A program made the position numbers and the translations under genes. A DNA stretch of 64,000 nucleotides from Boletus sp. NGJ. Its lineage: Eukaryota > Basidiomycota > Agaricomycetes > Boletales > Boletaceae. The notes beneath the pieces were generated by a model. That model had not been told where the DNA came from, made no database searches, and saw only the letters and a list, made by a program, of their open reading frames with translations. Below are positions 48,172 to 58,762 of this stretch, piece after piece. The stretch spans positions 62,001-126,000 of the forward strand of contig JAGTXK010000076.1 in the NCBI GenBank assembly GCA_019096195.1. Direction: 5' to 3'. Positions within the stretch are counted from its first letter, which is position 1, and every line of letters begins with the position of its first letter.

Positions 48172-49278
48172 CAGTAAAAACAGGACTAACTGTCCAGTGC
48201 TGGACAGTAACATAGTGCTCATAGTGAGGGTCCAACTGGATAGTGGTTTAATAGTACTATGACAGTGTCTCATACTCTGTTCATAGTATGGCCATAGTCT
48301 GTCATAGTATTCTCATAGTGTCTCATAGTATTCTCATAGTACTTCCATAGTGGTCATAGTGATGCCATAGTATACATAGTGCTTCCACAGTGGCTTAGCA
48401 ATCCTAATTCTAATCCTAATCCTAATCCTAATCCAATTTCAGGTCAATTCTAATTTCAAATTCAATCAAATATTAATTCTATTAATTCTAATTCTAATTC
48501 TAATTCTAATCCCAGTCCCAATCCCAATCCCAATCCCAATCCTAATTCTAATCCTAATGATTTACAAAGTGAAGTGTTGACTTCATGTAATGAGTAGAAA
48601 AGAATAAAATTAAGAAACAAGAGGATATGGGAAAGTTTTTGAAGTCTGGCTTGTTTATATAAGAATGATGGCACAAACATTGGCAAACAATGTTCGCTTT
48701 TTTAACACTGAGTGTGGGAAAATGGACTTGGATATTTTTTGAATGTAGGTCTACACTTTTGGTACACATTGTGACTACACTTTTACTACACTTTGGTGCG
48801 CATTTTTGGTACACTTTTGGTACACTTTGTTTGCTACACTGTACTACACTCTGCTACACTTTTGTTTGCTTTTTTTTACTACACTCTGTTTGCTACACTG
48901 TACTACACTCTTTCCTATACATTTTGTACAACATTTGACTACACATTTGACTACACTTTTTGTGCACTTTTTGACTACACATTTTATATGCTTTTGATTT
49001 AGGATTAGAATTAGAATTAGAATTAGAATTAGAATTAGCTTAAAATTACTACTATGACTATGACTACTATGAATGTACTATGAATGCTATGAAATGCTAT
49101 GATACTATGATACTATGATACTATGATACTATGAACACTATGAATATATTATGGATACTATGAATACACTTTCAATACTATGATACTATAAACACTATGA
49201 GTTATCTATGAAACTACTATGACTACTATGAAACTACTATGGCACTATGAGCACTATGATGAAATCCTGTATTTACTA
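48172..49278 (-). mobile_element. R4: full-length R element in reverse orientation, 1107 bp
   Basis: Same order of modules as R3. Ends CAGTAAAAACAGG and CCTGTATTTACTA. If the element is taken as CAT...ATG (48169-49281) it is flanked by TGTG on both sides (48165-48168 and 49282-49285), a possible 4-bp target duplication. It interrupts segmental repeat copy 2. Confidence 0.85.
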
Positions 49279-49285
49279 ATGTGTG

Positions 49286-49839
49286 AAGAACTTCGTCACA
49301 CCACCGCCACTTCCGACGTTTTTCACTGGCAACTCAGACTGTGTTCATTTCTTTAGCACCTTTTTGCAGGCATGCAGTTGCCACAATCTTTGTCATGTGG
49401 CACGACTCACAAGTGCAACAGGTGTGCACCCTCTGCACAGATGCTGGCAGAAATAGCGACTGCCTCATCCTCCATTCAACATGTCGCCCTGCAGGTGGTG
49501 AAACAAAACCACTCCACCAACTTCAACATCGAATTTAGAGGCTTCTGCTACCTCCTGGGAAACACGAGAGTTCAGGCTTCTTCAACCAGGTTTCTTATCT
49601 TTAATTCCAGTCATTTATCTCCAGCAATGCTGACCTGTCTGCCACTGCCAGTGTCCTGTCCTTTGTGGGAGCAGTGCATACTATATCTGTCTTAGATGGC
49701 TGTCCATTAGCAAGTGTTGGCTGTGTGTGTGGTAGTAGTTGGCTTGTGCATACTAGAGTTGGTCCCTATGGTTCTTGACTCTAGAAAATGCCACAGAGCA
49801 TGCCACACCTGGATAAGGCACACCTTGCCCACAAGACAT
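49286..49839 (+). repeat. Segmental repeat copy 2, distal part
   Basis: Continues copy 2 after R4 and matches 24475-24905. It carries an extra stretch of about 80 bp around 49330-49410 that copy 1 lacks, including a T-rich run ending TTTTTGCAG, which could be an intron end followed by HKCNRCAPSAQMLAEI. R5 begins where the homology ends. Confidence 0.65.
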
Positions 49840-50548
49840 TAGTAAATACAGGATTTCATCATAGTGCTCGTGGTGCCATAGTAGTTTCATAGATAACTCA
49901 TAGTATCCATAGTATTATAGTATTGAAAGTGTATTCATAGTATCCATAGTATATTCATAGTGTGCATAGTATCATAGTATCATAGTACCATAGCATTTCA
50001 TAGTGTTCATAGTATTCATAGTGTCATAGTATTGAAAGTGTATTCATAGTGTTCATAGTATCATAGTGTCATAATACCATAGCATTTCATAGCATTCATA
50101 GTACATCCATAGTAGTCATAGTCATAGTAGTAATTTTAAGCTAATTCTAAACCTAAACCTAAATCAAAAGCATACAAAATGTGTAGTCAAAAAGTGCACA
50201 AAATGTGTAGTCAAAGGTGTAGTCAAATGTTGTACAAAAAGTATAGGAAAGAGTGTAATACAGTGTAGCAAAAATGCGCACCAAATGTAGCAAAAGTGTA
50301 GCAAACAAAGTGTACCAAAAGTGTACCAAAAGTGCACACCAAAGTGTAGTAAAAGTGTAGTCATAGTGTACCAAAAGTATAGACCTACATTTAAAAAATA
50401 TCCAAGTCCATTTTCCCACACTCAGTGTTAAAAAAGCGGACATTGTTTGCCAATGTTTGTGCCACCATTCTTATATAAACAAGCCAGACTTCAAAAACTT
50501 TCCCATACTCTCTTGTTTCTTAATTTTATCCTTCTCTACTCATTACAT
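49840..50548 (+). mobile_element. R5: left half of the R element
   Basis: Starts AGTAAATACAGG (terminal C changed to T at 49840), with the CATAGT arm, the GTGTAG array and the core. It stops at 50548 with TCCTTCTCTACTCATTACAT, the same 20 bp with which R1 begins at 13230. CpG-rich host DNA resumes at 50549. Confidence 0.85.
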
Positions 50549-51138
50549 CTAACCCGCCCTTTGGTGAAAGATACTTGTCCAGGAATTTCATCACAGGCAT
50601 TGTGTCGAGGACTCACCTGCGCATCCGTAATCCGAACTTGAGCTTCTTCTTGTCGTCTATGGGTGGAGGTTGAGAGGAAAACCCCAACGTTGTCCTCAGA
50701 TACGGGATAGTAGATAGGAGGTTGTTGATTTGGACTGCGATTGCGTCATTCTGGGAGGTGGTAGACATGAGGACGAAGATCAGAAGTGACACGCAGGGAT
50801 GAACGAGTGGATTTTGAGATGCGGAGCTGAGTGCACTCTTAGTGACCTTGGACTAATTACCTCGTTTATAGGGTCATTATAGGGGACCAAGAATTTGTGG
50901 CTGATACCAGTAGCTTGAATGTTTCTGCGGCTCTAGGATATTACGTCGCGGGAAATGATGGAAGCGGAGTCGTCAATCCCCGACTCCGTTTGATAGGCTG
51001 TTGTATTTTCAAGATCAGCCCGGCTCGTAGATAGTCCGCCCACATGATGCAGCCCGCGAGTCATGAAAAGCGTACACATAATGCCTGCCTGGTTCGCCAC
51101 GCTTTCCAAGACTATTTATGCTCATAACCTTCCCAGCG
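50549..51138. other. Upstream region of MFS gene D
   Basis: CpG-rich host DNA. No gene is supported. TATTTATG at about 51113-51120 lies roughly 20 bp before the chosen ATG and may be a weak TATA box. The block shared by the promoters of B and C was not found here. Confidence 0.35.
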
Positions 51139-52983
51139 ATGCGTTCTCCCATGGTTTCCTCGACCACCGAAGGCGAGGCCGGTGCGCCAAGCCCAGCACC
51201 CTCCAGCGACGCGCCTTCAACCGACTTTGGAATCCTCCCTATTCCGGAGAGGTTGCAGTATGATCCCGACAAGCCTTTCCATTTTGGACTTGTGTTGAAC
51301 CTCTCGTTTGGATTTGCTAGTACATTCAGTGCGTCCGGAGACCGAGATGACAGATCCTTGCTCAACTCTCCACAGCCGTCGCGAACTTATACTATTGTCA
51401 ACCCCTGTTGAGTATGTGAAGAACGTCTTGTGTTTTTGTGAGCATGCTTATGGCTGGTGTTTTCAGTCGAATTCTCGCAGTCTTTCGATGTTACCTACGA
51501 CCAAATATCACTGTAGGTAACTCTACCGTTTTCGAAAGACCCTGCTGAAGACAAACCATCTCACAGGATACCAACGTTGATACAGGCAGGGTACGTCACG
51601 TTCACATTATCAGTGCAGGTAGTCATCACAGTAATCAGATATGCGACAGGCCTCCTTCTGATATCTCCTCTAGGAGATCTAGTGCGCCGACGACAGTTGA
51701 TTCTGTTGTTGGTCTTGGTGTCGACTATGCTTACCATCGGGTTAGGCATAACACCGAATCTTCGTGTCTTTGAAGCGTTATGCTTCTTGATCGGTGTCTC
51801 CAGCGTCACTCCACAGATTCTCATGCCCCTTGCAGCCGATCTAGCTACACCAGAACGCAGAGCATCCGCTCTATCCGTGGTACTTTCTGGCCTCATGCTC
51901 GGAATCTTGATCGCGCGCGTGCTCGCAGGGATTATTGGCAACTTCAATACATGGCGGATAGTCTATTACATGGCCATCGGTGTCCAGTGTCTTGTGTTGG
52001 TCGGCGCATACTTTGTTCTACCAGATTATCCAGCTAAAAATCGCGACTTGACGTACTTGAACATCCTTTACACCATGGCCAAATACGCCGTCACGGAACC
52101 ACTCGTGATACAGACTGCCTTGATCAATATCGCATCCAGCGCGTGTTTCACCAGTTTCTGGGTCACGTTGACGTTCTTGCTCGGTGGACCACCATACTAC
52201 TACTCGACGTGGGTGATCTCGATTATCTTATCAACCCATATCGCGTGACTCACCCGCATTCAGACTTGCCATCGGCCTTTTCGGACTTGTGGGCATGTTC
52301 GGTGTGCTCCTCGGCCCCTTTGCGGGCCGGCTGATCGACAACCTCGTACCATGGTACGCAACATTGGTGGCGACGTTCGTCCTTCTCGTTTTCCAATCTG
52401 TGCAGACCGCTGCGGGGGGGATCAACGTATCTGCGGTCATTATTGCCTGCTTCGGGCTTGATGTTGCCCGTCAAATGCAGCAAGTGTCATTATCTACTGC
52501 AGTGCTCAGGTATATCTCGCTCACGATGGTGAGTAAACATGATGATGAGGACGATCACTCGATAGTATCTCTTCCGCCGCACGAGCCCGCCTGAACGCCA
52601 TTCTCATTCTGTCGGTGAGTACATGACGGCGTAAGATAACGTTTTATTGATGCGCTACGTAGCTTTTCATCGGGCAAGTCATGGGGACGTCTGTTGGGAC
52701 ACAGGTGTTCGTCCAGCATGGTTGGCGGGCTTGCTCCTTGTTGATGTTGGCGTTGTACGCGTTTCAACTTGGGATGCTTGTACTGCGAGGACCTCATTGC
52801 CCGAGGAACTACTGGTTTGGTTGGGCGGGTGGATTCGAGGCTCGCAAGAGTGTGGTGGAAGCATGGAAGAGAGATGATACCTCAAAGGCTGCGACCCCAA
52901 TAGATCAGCTCCAGCCACCTGAGAAAATGGAAGAGGGCTCCGTACGGCATACGAAGTCAGGAAACGCTGCCAACGGTGCATGA
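51139..52983 (+). CDS. MFS transporter, paralogue D
   Basis: Intact twelve-helix major facilitator of the same clade as A-C; substrate unknown. Eight exons: 51139-51328, 51376-51411, 51467-51512, 51567-51590, 51639-52208, 52264-52509, 52566-52614, 52663-52983; 1482 nt, 493 aa, all introns GT-AG. Motifs: TVANLYYCQPLL, RIPTLIQAGYATGLLLISPL, the motif-A loop GDLVRRRQLILLLVLVSTML, VTPQILMPLAADLATPERRA, GLMLGILIARVLAGIIGNF, NIASSACFTSFWVTLTFLLG, GINVSAVIIACFGLDVARQ and QVMGTSVGTQVFVQHGWRAC. The cytoplasmic N-terminus (about 45 aa) is Ser/Pro/Ala-rich. The start at MRSPMVSSTTEGEAG is preferred; an in-frame ATG at 51118 would add seven residues. It is the last array member, 27.6 kb from C because of the repeats between. 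Confidence 0.92.
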
Positions 52984-54644
52984 TAGAAGGGGGGGTATAC
53001 CCTGCATTTGTTTAGAACGCAATACATTGTGATAGATTGCACGCCACGGAAAATGTTGGGTGTGACATGTTTACGAAAAAGGTATAGTTGACCCAGCCTT
53101 GGCCTCGGAAGCGAAGAGACCGGTCGTTATAGACACTTAACCTTTTGGGAGGTCACGGTGGGTGGGTGGACTGGCAGTCGGTTAATGCAAGCAGCCTTGG
53201 ATGGGATCATTGAAAGGGGGTAAGAGATGCGACTCCTACACGGGGCCAAGCATCCCGGGAGGCCTGTATTGCACACACCCATCCAGAACTAGAACACGTG
53301 CATCGGATTGGGAACAAAACAAGTTGCCAACACGATCAAGGTGGGTTGCGACGCGTTGGGATGTCGATAAGCTCTTGAATGTTCCGTCCGAGAGAGTGAG
53401 TGAGTGAAAGAAATGAAGTCGTGAGGCACGACATTGAGTACCCACTGAACTACGCGTTATCGGAAATGATCGCGAGCCCGATTGGTAAGCGAGGCGAAAG
53501 CCGAAGGCGTGTTCCTCTTTCACACCGGATGGCAAGCATACAGCGAAAAAAAAGGGGGGGTCCATTCGGACCGTTGAGAATGAGCGTTGTGATTGTCTCG
53601 TTGGTTCGATATCCATGGCATGAGGCAGGACATGATGTTTACTTTAAACTCCAACATCGACCGTGAGAGCAAGCACATATGTGTGCGGAGAATGTGCGCA
53701 TCTTTAAAACCTAACTTCTCTTGCATGCCGTCCTTTTGTATTGTTAGATGCCAGAGGCTATTCGATATGGATATGGAAGATGAACCCAACGCCTCGCCTC
53801 CGCCGTGTGCTGCCCGGAGCTGTGGAGTGTTCAGATGTCATCCGGTAGAGACAATCAGTCAATCTCAATCATGGTGCCTTCGCTAGACGAGTACGGTCCT
53901 CTTGGGTGTACAGGCGTCTGTCCGACAAGAAAGGAAGATCGGACCGATGACTGTGATCTGTTTGAGTTTAGAGAATTTTTTTTTTTTTGCCAACGGGTGT
54001 TTTGAGGGTCGACGACATGTCCACTTTGAGATCCTGGCCAAGGGTTGCTGCGTTGATGTGAATGAAGCATATTAATTTTTTTTTTGGCTCGTATGAATGT
54101 GGTGATGCTGGTCCGATGCTGATTAAGGTGATTCTTCATGGAAGCGCGGACCGATCAAAAGAAGATCTAGGTGGTGGAAACGACGGACTGGAACGAGGAC
54201 AGAATGAGTTGGATTGGGGAGGACGAGTGAGATCTGTAAAAAAAAAAAAAAGAGAGAGAGCACCACGTAAGCGTATGAAGCACAGGATGAAGGCTCCACA
54301 TGCGACTCTACCAACGTAGAATCAAGATTTCCACGTAATGGATGTCGACAAGGCTGGCCCATCACGAGGCTCATCATACATCAGAACCGCGATGAGGGCC
54401 GGATTTGTGTTCCCTTTTTTTTTTTTTCTGAACACGAACTTTTTGGGACACGGCCAAAAGCTCGCTTAGCCTTCCAATGGGTCACAACGATGTCCGAGCA
54501 TGACGGTCCTGTTTAGGTTGCGGGTCCAAGTCGTAAAGTTCAAAAAGTTTGACCCTGCCTAGTTTGGAAACTGGTTGTTTAGCAAAACGAGAAGGTGGAT
54601 TGCTACAACTCTGATTATACTATTCGGAGACTTTACTCACGAGT
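52984..54644. other. No gene supported
   Basis: Host-type DNA with poly-T and poly-A runs (about 53980, 54075, 54240, 54415). Small overlapping frames up to 126 codons occur (53236-53616 minus) without motifs or conserved splice patterns. Contains the MFS D 3' end and the upstream region of the acetyltransferase. Confidence 0.3.
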
Positions 54645-55292
54645 ATGGCAGTGCCTACGGTTGGCGAAGTGAACGCCAGAGCCGCAACCGCGGAAACCGC
54701 AGAGAATAGTAAGTGCCTAATAACTTGTCTGCAATTATCAAGACCCAACATTTGACACGTGTTTTTAGTATCAGCGTTGCGTATCCGCCAGGTCACGGCA
54801 GACCTAACGGAAGAACTCCGTCACTTGGTCCTGTGGCCAGACAAGCCACTCGATTACGTTCGTCTCGACGAGGATAAATACGGGCACCATTTCGGTGCCT
54901 TTGTTCCTTGTCAGGACAAGCCAGTCGCTGTTATCTCTGTCTTTTTCGAGCCCGTTCCACCTGTCAGGGCGAACGCAAATGATCATACAACAAGTGGCGA
55001 TCACGGGACCTCTGCACGCTTCAGGAAATTCGCTTGCCACCCAGAGTTCCAGGGTCAAGGTATTGGGACGAGCTTACTGCGCTACGCGGCATCTTATTGC
55101 GCGAGCATGGGTGCAGCAGTTCTTTGGTGCGACGCTAGGCTGAGCAGTAGCCGATGGTATGAAAAGCGCGGTCTCATCCCTTTTGGTGACACATTTTTCA
55201 AGGACACGGTGGAGTATACACGCATGAGGATGGTGCTGGTGGACAGCGAGGCGGACGGGCAGATGCGATCACAGCCAGGAGTGGAGCTCTGA
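54645..55292 (+). CDS. GNAT-family N-acetyltransferase
   Basis: Predicted acetyl-CoA-dependent N-acetyltransferase; substrate unknown. Two exons, 54645-54708 and 54769-55292, joined over a 60-nt GT-AG intron (GTAAGT...TTTTAG); 588 nt, 195 aa. N-terminus MAVPTVGEVNARAATAETAE, then beta strands LRIRQVTADLTEELRHLVLW and GHHFGAFVPCQDKPVAVISV. The acetyl-CoA motif A appears as KFACHPEFQGQGIGTSLLRY (Q/RxxGxG core). Next comes LWCDARLSSSRWYEKRGLIP, the usual motif B end with the conserved Tyr, and a final strand YTRMRMVL. This arrangement resembles small stand-alone GNAT enzymes of bacteria and fungi. No signal peptide. Confidence 0.85.
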
Positions 55293-57704
55293 ATTTTACC
55301 TCGCATAAAGAATGTCACAGGCAGAGTAAGTGTGCTGGCCTGTACCCAAACGGAAATATTTCTGGTCGTCAGCTGATGCGGCGAATACTCAGGTCAATCA
55401 CGGTGATCTGTTGTAATGATACCACCACCCTGTACCCCGGATATCCATCTGGAAAAATGTGGATACTTGCTAAGCAATGTTGACCGTATCGACCCATCGT
55501 CTGACAGCTTCCTCGCGGTTTCAGGGCGGATACTTTTTAGGTTGGTCTGTCAATCCAAGAATATCGGAGGCGCTCCACCTGAGCCGATCTGTCGCTGCGT
55601 GCGCCAGAGCTCAACATGTTTCAAGAGTGCCCTGAATTCGTTCTGATTCATTCGCAATGGTAGTGGAGCGAAGGCACGGCGCAAGAACCACCTCACTCCG
55701 TGGGGGGTTCTCCACTCGCTCTATCCGGAAGCCTCAAGGATGGGTGTAGAGTCTCCATCCGCTCCTTGGCGCCGTTACGTTCGACTTTCCCTCAGTCGAC
55801 CGCAGCCGCCTGCCTCCTCAAGACATCATGTCATGTCCAACCTGGGCAGAGCGAGCTCTTTGAAGCCTTCATAACCGTCGACCGATCCGACCTCCAACAC
55901 TGCCTTGCTTTCCGCAGCGCTACCTAGAACTGTGGTGAGCCATTGGACGTTCATTTCAGTGGTCAACGTGCGGGTGCAATGCATTGTTATCCGTCTGATG
56001 CGGCGAGGGTTTGTCTGCTTCTCGACGCCAATGCGGGTCCTGCTGGCCATTTCGAGTGCGCTCAGGTGATGTAAAACTCACGCGTTGATCCCCGTGTCAT
56101 CGAAGCGCACATATACCAACAGCAATCACACCTATCGTTCGGGATGCTGTCATGGTGGACAAACAGGTACTAGCGTAAACAAGCCTCAGTCCCTGAAGTC
56201 CCTGTCTTTGTGTATAAACCCTTACGAGTGGGACCCGTCTAGCATGTCAACGAGGCCGTCGGCTGTGCTCTCCACGGTGTCGGACCTTGATGAGATGTCC
56301 ACATTCATCATCATAAAACTCAACGTTGACGTTGCCGTTCATTGGGCACCCATGTCCGGTTTCCTTTTTGCGACTTGCCTGCAGGAATGCCCGATCAGTG
56401 TGGTTATCAGGTGATGATGCACACAGCTTACACGGGACCTTGTGTGACAGAAAAAGAGCCGGCGTGGTTCGATGGGCAGACATGGCTCCAAAAAGTGAGA
56501 GATCGCAACGATAAAATAAAAATCGTCGTGATGGGGGGGGCAATCAGTATAAAAGTAGCCGTCGTCGCGACGAAATGGTCCTCACAATTGAAACCCTCCA
56601 ACCCAATTTTCTCGCAGTCCCAACCACACTCTCCTCCCACTCCCCCCCCCCTTCACTCCCACCTTTGTGCTCCTTGGGACCCATTGCTTGGATCAGCTCA
56701 TTGAGTGGCTCTTGGTGTCACTCCATGCCTACTGTGTTCTATGACTCCAAATCACTCGCATGAACATTTTCATTTGAATTTGTCATGCAGGGACTTGGTT
56801 CATAGCCAATATAGTAGGATGGGAGTGTCCCACTCGCCCTCGTGGTCGATTCATGCACGCGTCCGACCGTCAACGTTTCAAACGTCCAACTCGCTCGTCG
56901 TCGTCGTCGTCGCCTCTCTCAGCGCACTCTCCGTCCACACACGGTCGCCAGCGCCTTCCCTCCGTTGCGCTATCAGGGGCACCCCGAAACCAGTTAAGCT
57001 TTTAATAATTTGAGTTGCGGCTCGCACCCTCCACCCCACACTCTGGTTATGGTGACGTTCGCAGCGAACGGGCAAATCAAACTTTTTTGCTTCTCTTTCT
57101 TTTTTTTTCGATATTATAATTTTTTTTTACCACCTTAGAGGTCTCCGCCGACCACCGGTCGGTTGCGAAGGGGCATCTTGGACCTTGATAGGGCCCCATT
57201 GATTGGCGCAAGCAACCCGTCGCCCAGTTCGTCCCAGATCTAGAAATAAGTTACCGTCAGTACCAATATCGCCAACGCGCCTTCTTCATTCTGCCACCTA
57301 CCTTTTGAACGAGGGGGACCCTGAAAATGAAATCACGCAACCAAGCTCCACCACCTGAGCTGGCAGAACCCATCGAAGGCGCTCTCACAAGAATAGCGTT
57401 GATTAGAAACTGTAAACATCGTTACCACGGCCAAGGGCAAGTGTCTCTTAGTGCATCCCTCGCCGTGATTCCCTTCAGTCAGCTCACACGCAAACCCTCT
57501 GCGATGGGATCTTGTCCGTCCACGTGGGGAAAGCACGAGGATCCCAAAATGCAAGTGTCAAAACAGTCAGGGTTCTGCACAGACGTGGGCGATAAGGAGG
57601 ATCCGGACGAATAGGCTGCGAGAAAGCTGAGGAAGGTAGATACAGTGCAGGGATACAGACATTTGAATGCGAAATCACATGCGAGGGGTATGCTGACAAC
57701 TGTG
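55293..57704. other. No gene supported
   Basis: About 2.4 kb of host-like DNA between the acetyltransferase and the E2 enzyme. Open frames of up to 120 codons exist on both strands (56342-56704 plus, 56247-56543 minus), but without recognisable domains. A short GTC repeat lies at about 56898-56912 and a T-rich run at 57080-57130. A small unrecognised spliced gene cannot be excluded. Confidence 0.3.
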
Positions 57705-58524
57705 TCATTTCAACAGTTCTTCCACGACTTTATCTTCCGATATATTTGCTACGTTCGCTCCGCGGTAATTCAATCTCCGGAGGACATCGATCTGTCCGTG
57801 GTCACGATGAGTAAGGGAAAAAAGAAATTTGTGAGTTGGACACGCACAACTTTCGATCGTTCAAACCCGAGCCCCTCAAATTGGTCGACGTGTGCCTTCT
57901 CAAGGCCAGCAATCGCGACCTCGTCTTTTTGCGACTCTTTCGCAGGGGCTTTGCCTCGCGAAGCGGAGCCTCCGGCGTAGACCTGAGTCCAATATCTCGC
58001 CGTCTCCTCGAAGCTACGCTTGCTCGTCGTGTAGTGTTTGGCGACTTCAGCATCCTGAGGGTCGTTTGGTTCAGGAGAACATAAGAGGGACTGGAGCGAG
58101 ATCAACGTGGACTTGAGGGTGAGGACGGGAGACCAGGCGTCTTTCAGGATGTCGAGGCAAATAGCACCGGAAGCTGAGGACACGTTGGGATGGTACACCT
58201 TTGTGATGAACTTCATCTTGACCGGCTGGAATGGATACGATTCGGGGATCACGATATCCTGTGCCGTAGGGGTCTGCGATACCATCGGGGCACAAAAGAG
58301 GAGGTTGACTTACTACCTCGAATGTACCGCCCTCGTATGGCGTGTCTTTTGGCCCAGGGAACGATCCTTTGAGATGAAAGGGCGAGTTATCGACGAGATC
58401 GATGCTAATGTTGGAGGATTTATCGTTTTTGCAGTCTGAGCGAGGCGTGGGTCAGCGATACGCCCACGTCTCACAACTACTAACCTGCAATTTCCTTGTT
58501 CACTCGCCGGAGACGGGCGTCCAT
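57705..58524 (-). CDS. UBC1: Ubiquitin-conjugating enzyme E2 with UBA domain (UBC1/UBE2K type)
   Basis: E2 enzyme that passes ubiquitin from E1 to substrates or E3s. Four exons: 58485-58524, 58314-58435, 57848-58258, 57705-57791; 660 nt, 219 aa. Start MDARLRRVNKEIADCKNDKS; the UBC fold continues with HLKGSFPGPKDTPYEGGTFE, YPFQPVKMKFITKVYHPNVS (HPN motif), then SGAICLDILKDAWSPVLTL with the catalytic Cys (about residue 89), and PEPNDPQDAEVAKHY. The C-terminal UBA domain reads QFEGLGFERSKVIDVLRRLN and ends VVEELLK. The UBA tail marks the Ubc1/UBE2K class, which builds K48 chains in yeast and mammals. It is divergent from HEM13, with 238 bp between start codons. Confidence 0.95.
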
Positions 58525-58762
58525 GATGGTACGATATTCAAAAAAAAAAACGGTTAAGATGGTTGATGCGGTTCTTTGTGCTACGTGCGGCGACAATGAC
58601 TTGGTCTGGTCTGGTTGAACCGTACTCGAAGATCTTCTCTCTACCAAAGGCACGTGACTTTATTGCGCTCGGGAATATCGCGCTTGATCAGCTGAACGTC
58701 AGTTATAAGCCCAAAAATTAACGTGTCTATCAACGATCTGCGCATCAGCACTTACGACGTCC
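58525..58762. promoter_or_regulatory. Shared divergent promoter, UBC1 and HEM13
   Basis: 238 bp between the two start codons, so both promoters must lie here. A poly-A run (about 58541-58550) and a CACGTGAC sequence (E-box type, about 58650-58657) are visible. No TATA box is evident. Confidence 0.5.

Noticed and set aside
6000-53000. Secondary-metabolite gene cluster around the MFS transporters
   Set aside because: No synthase, P450 or regulator was seen; the genes between are repeats, so there is no cluster.
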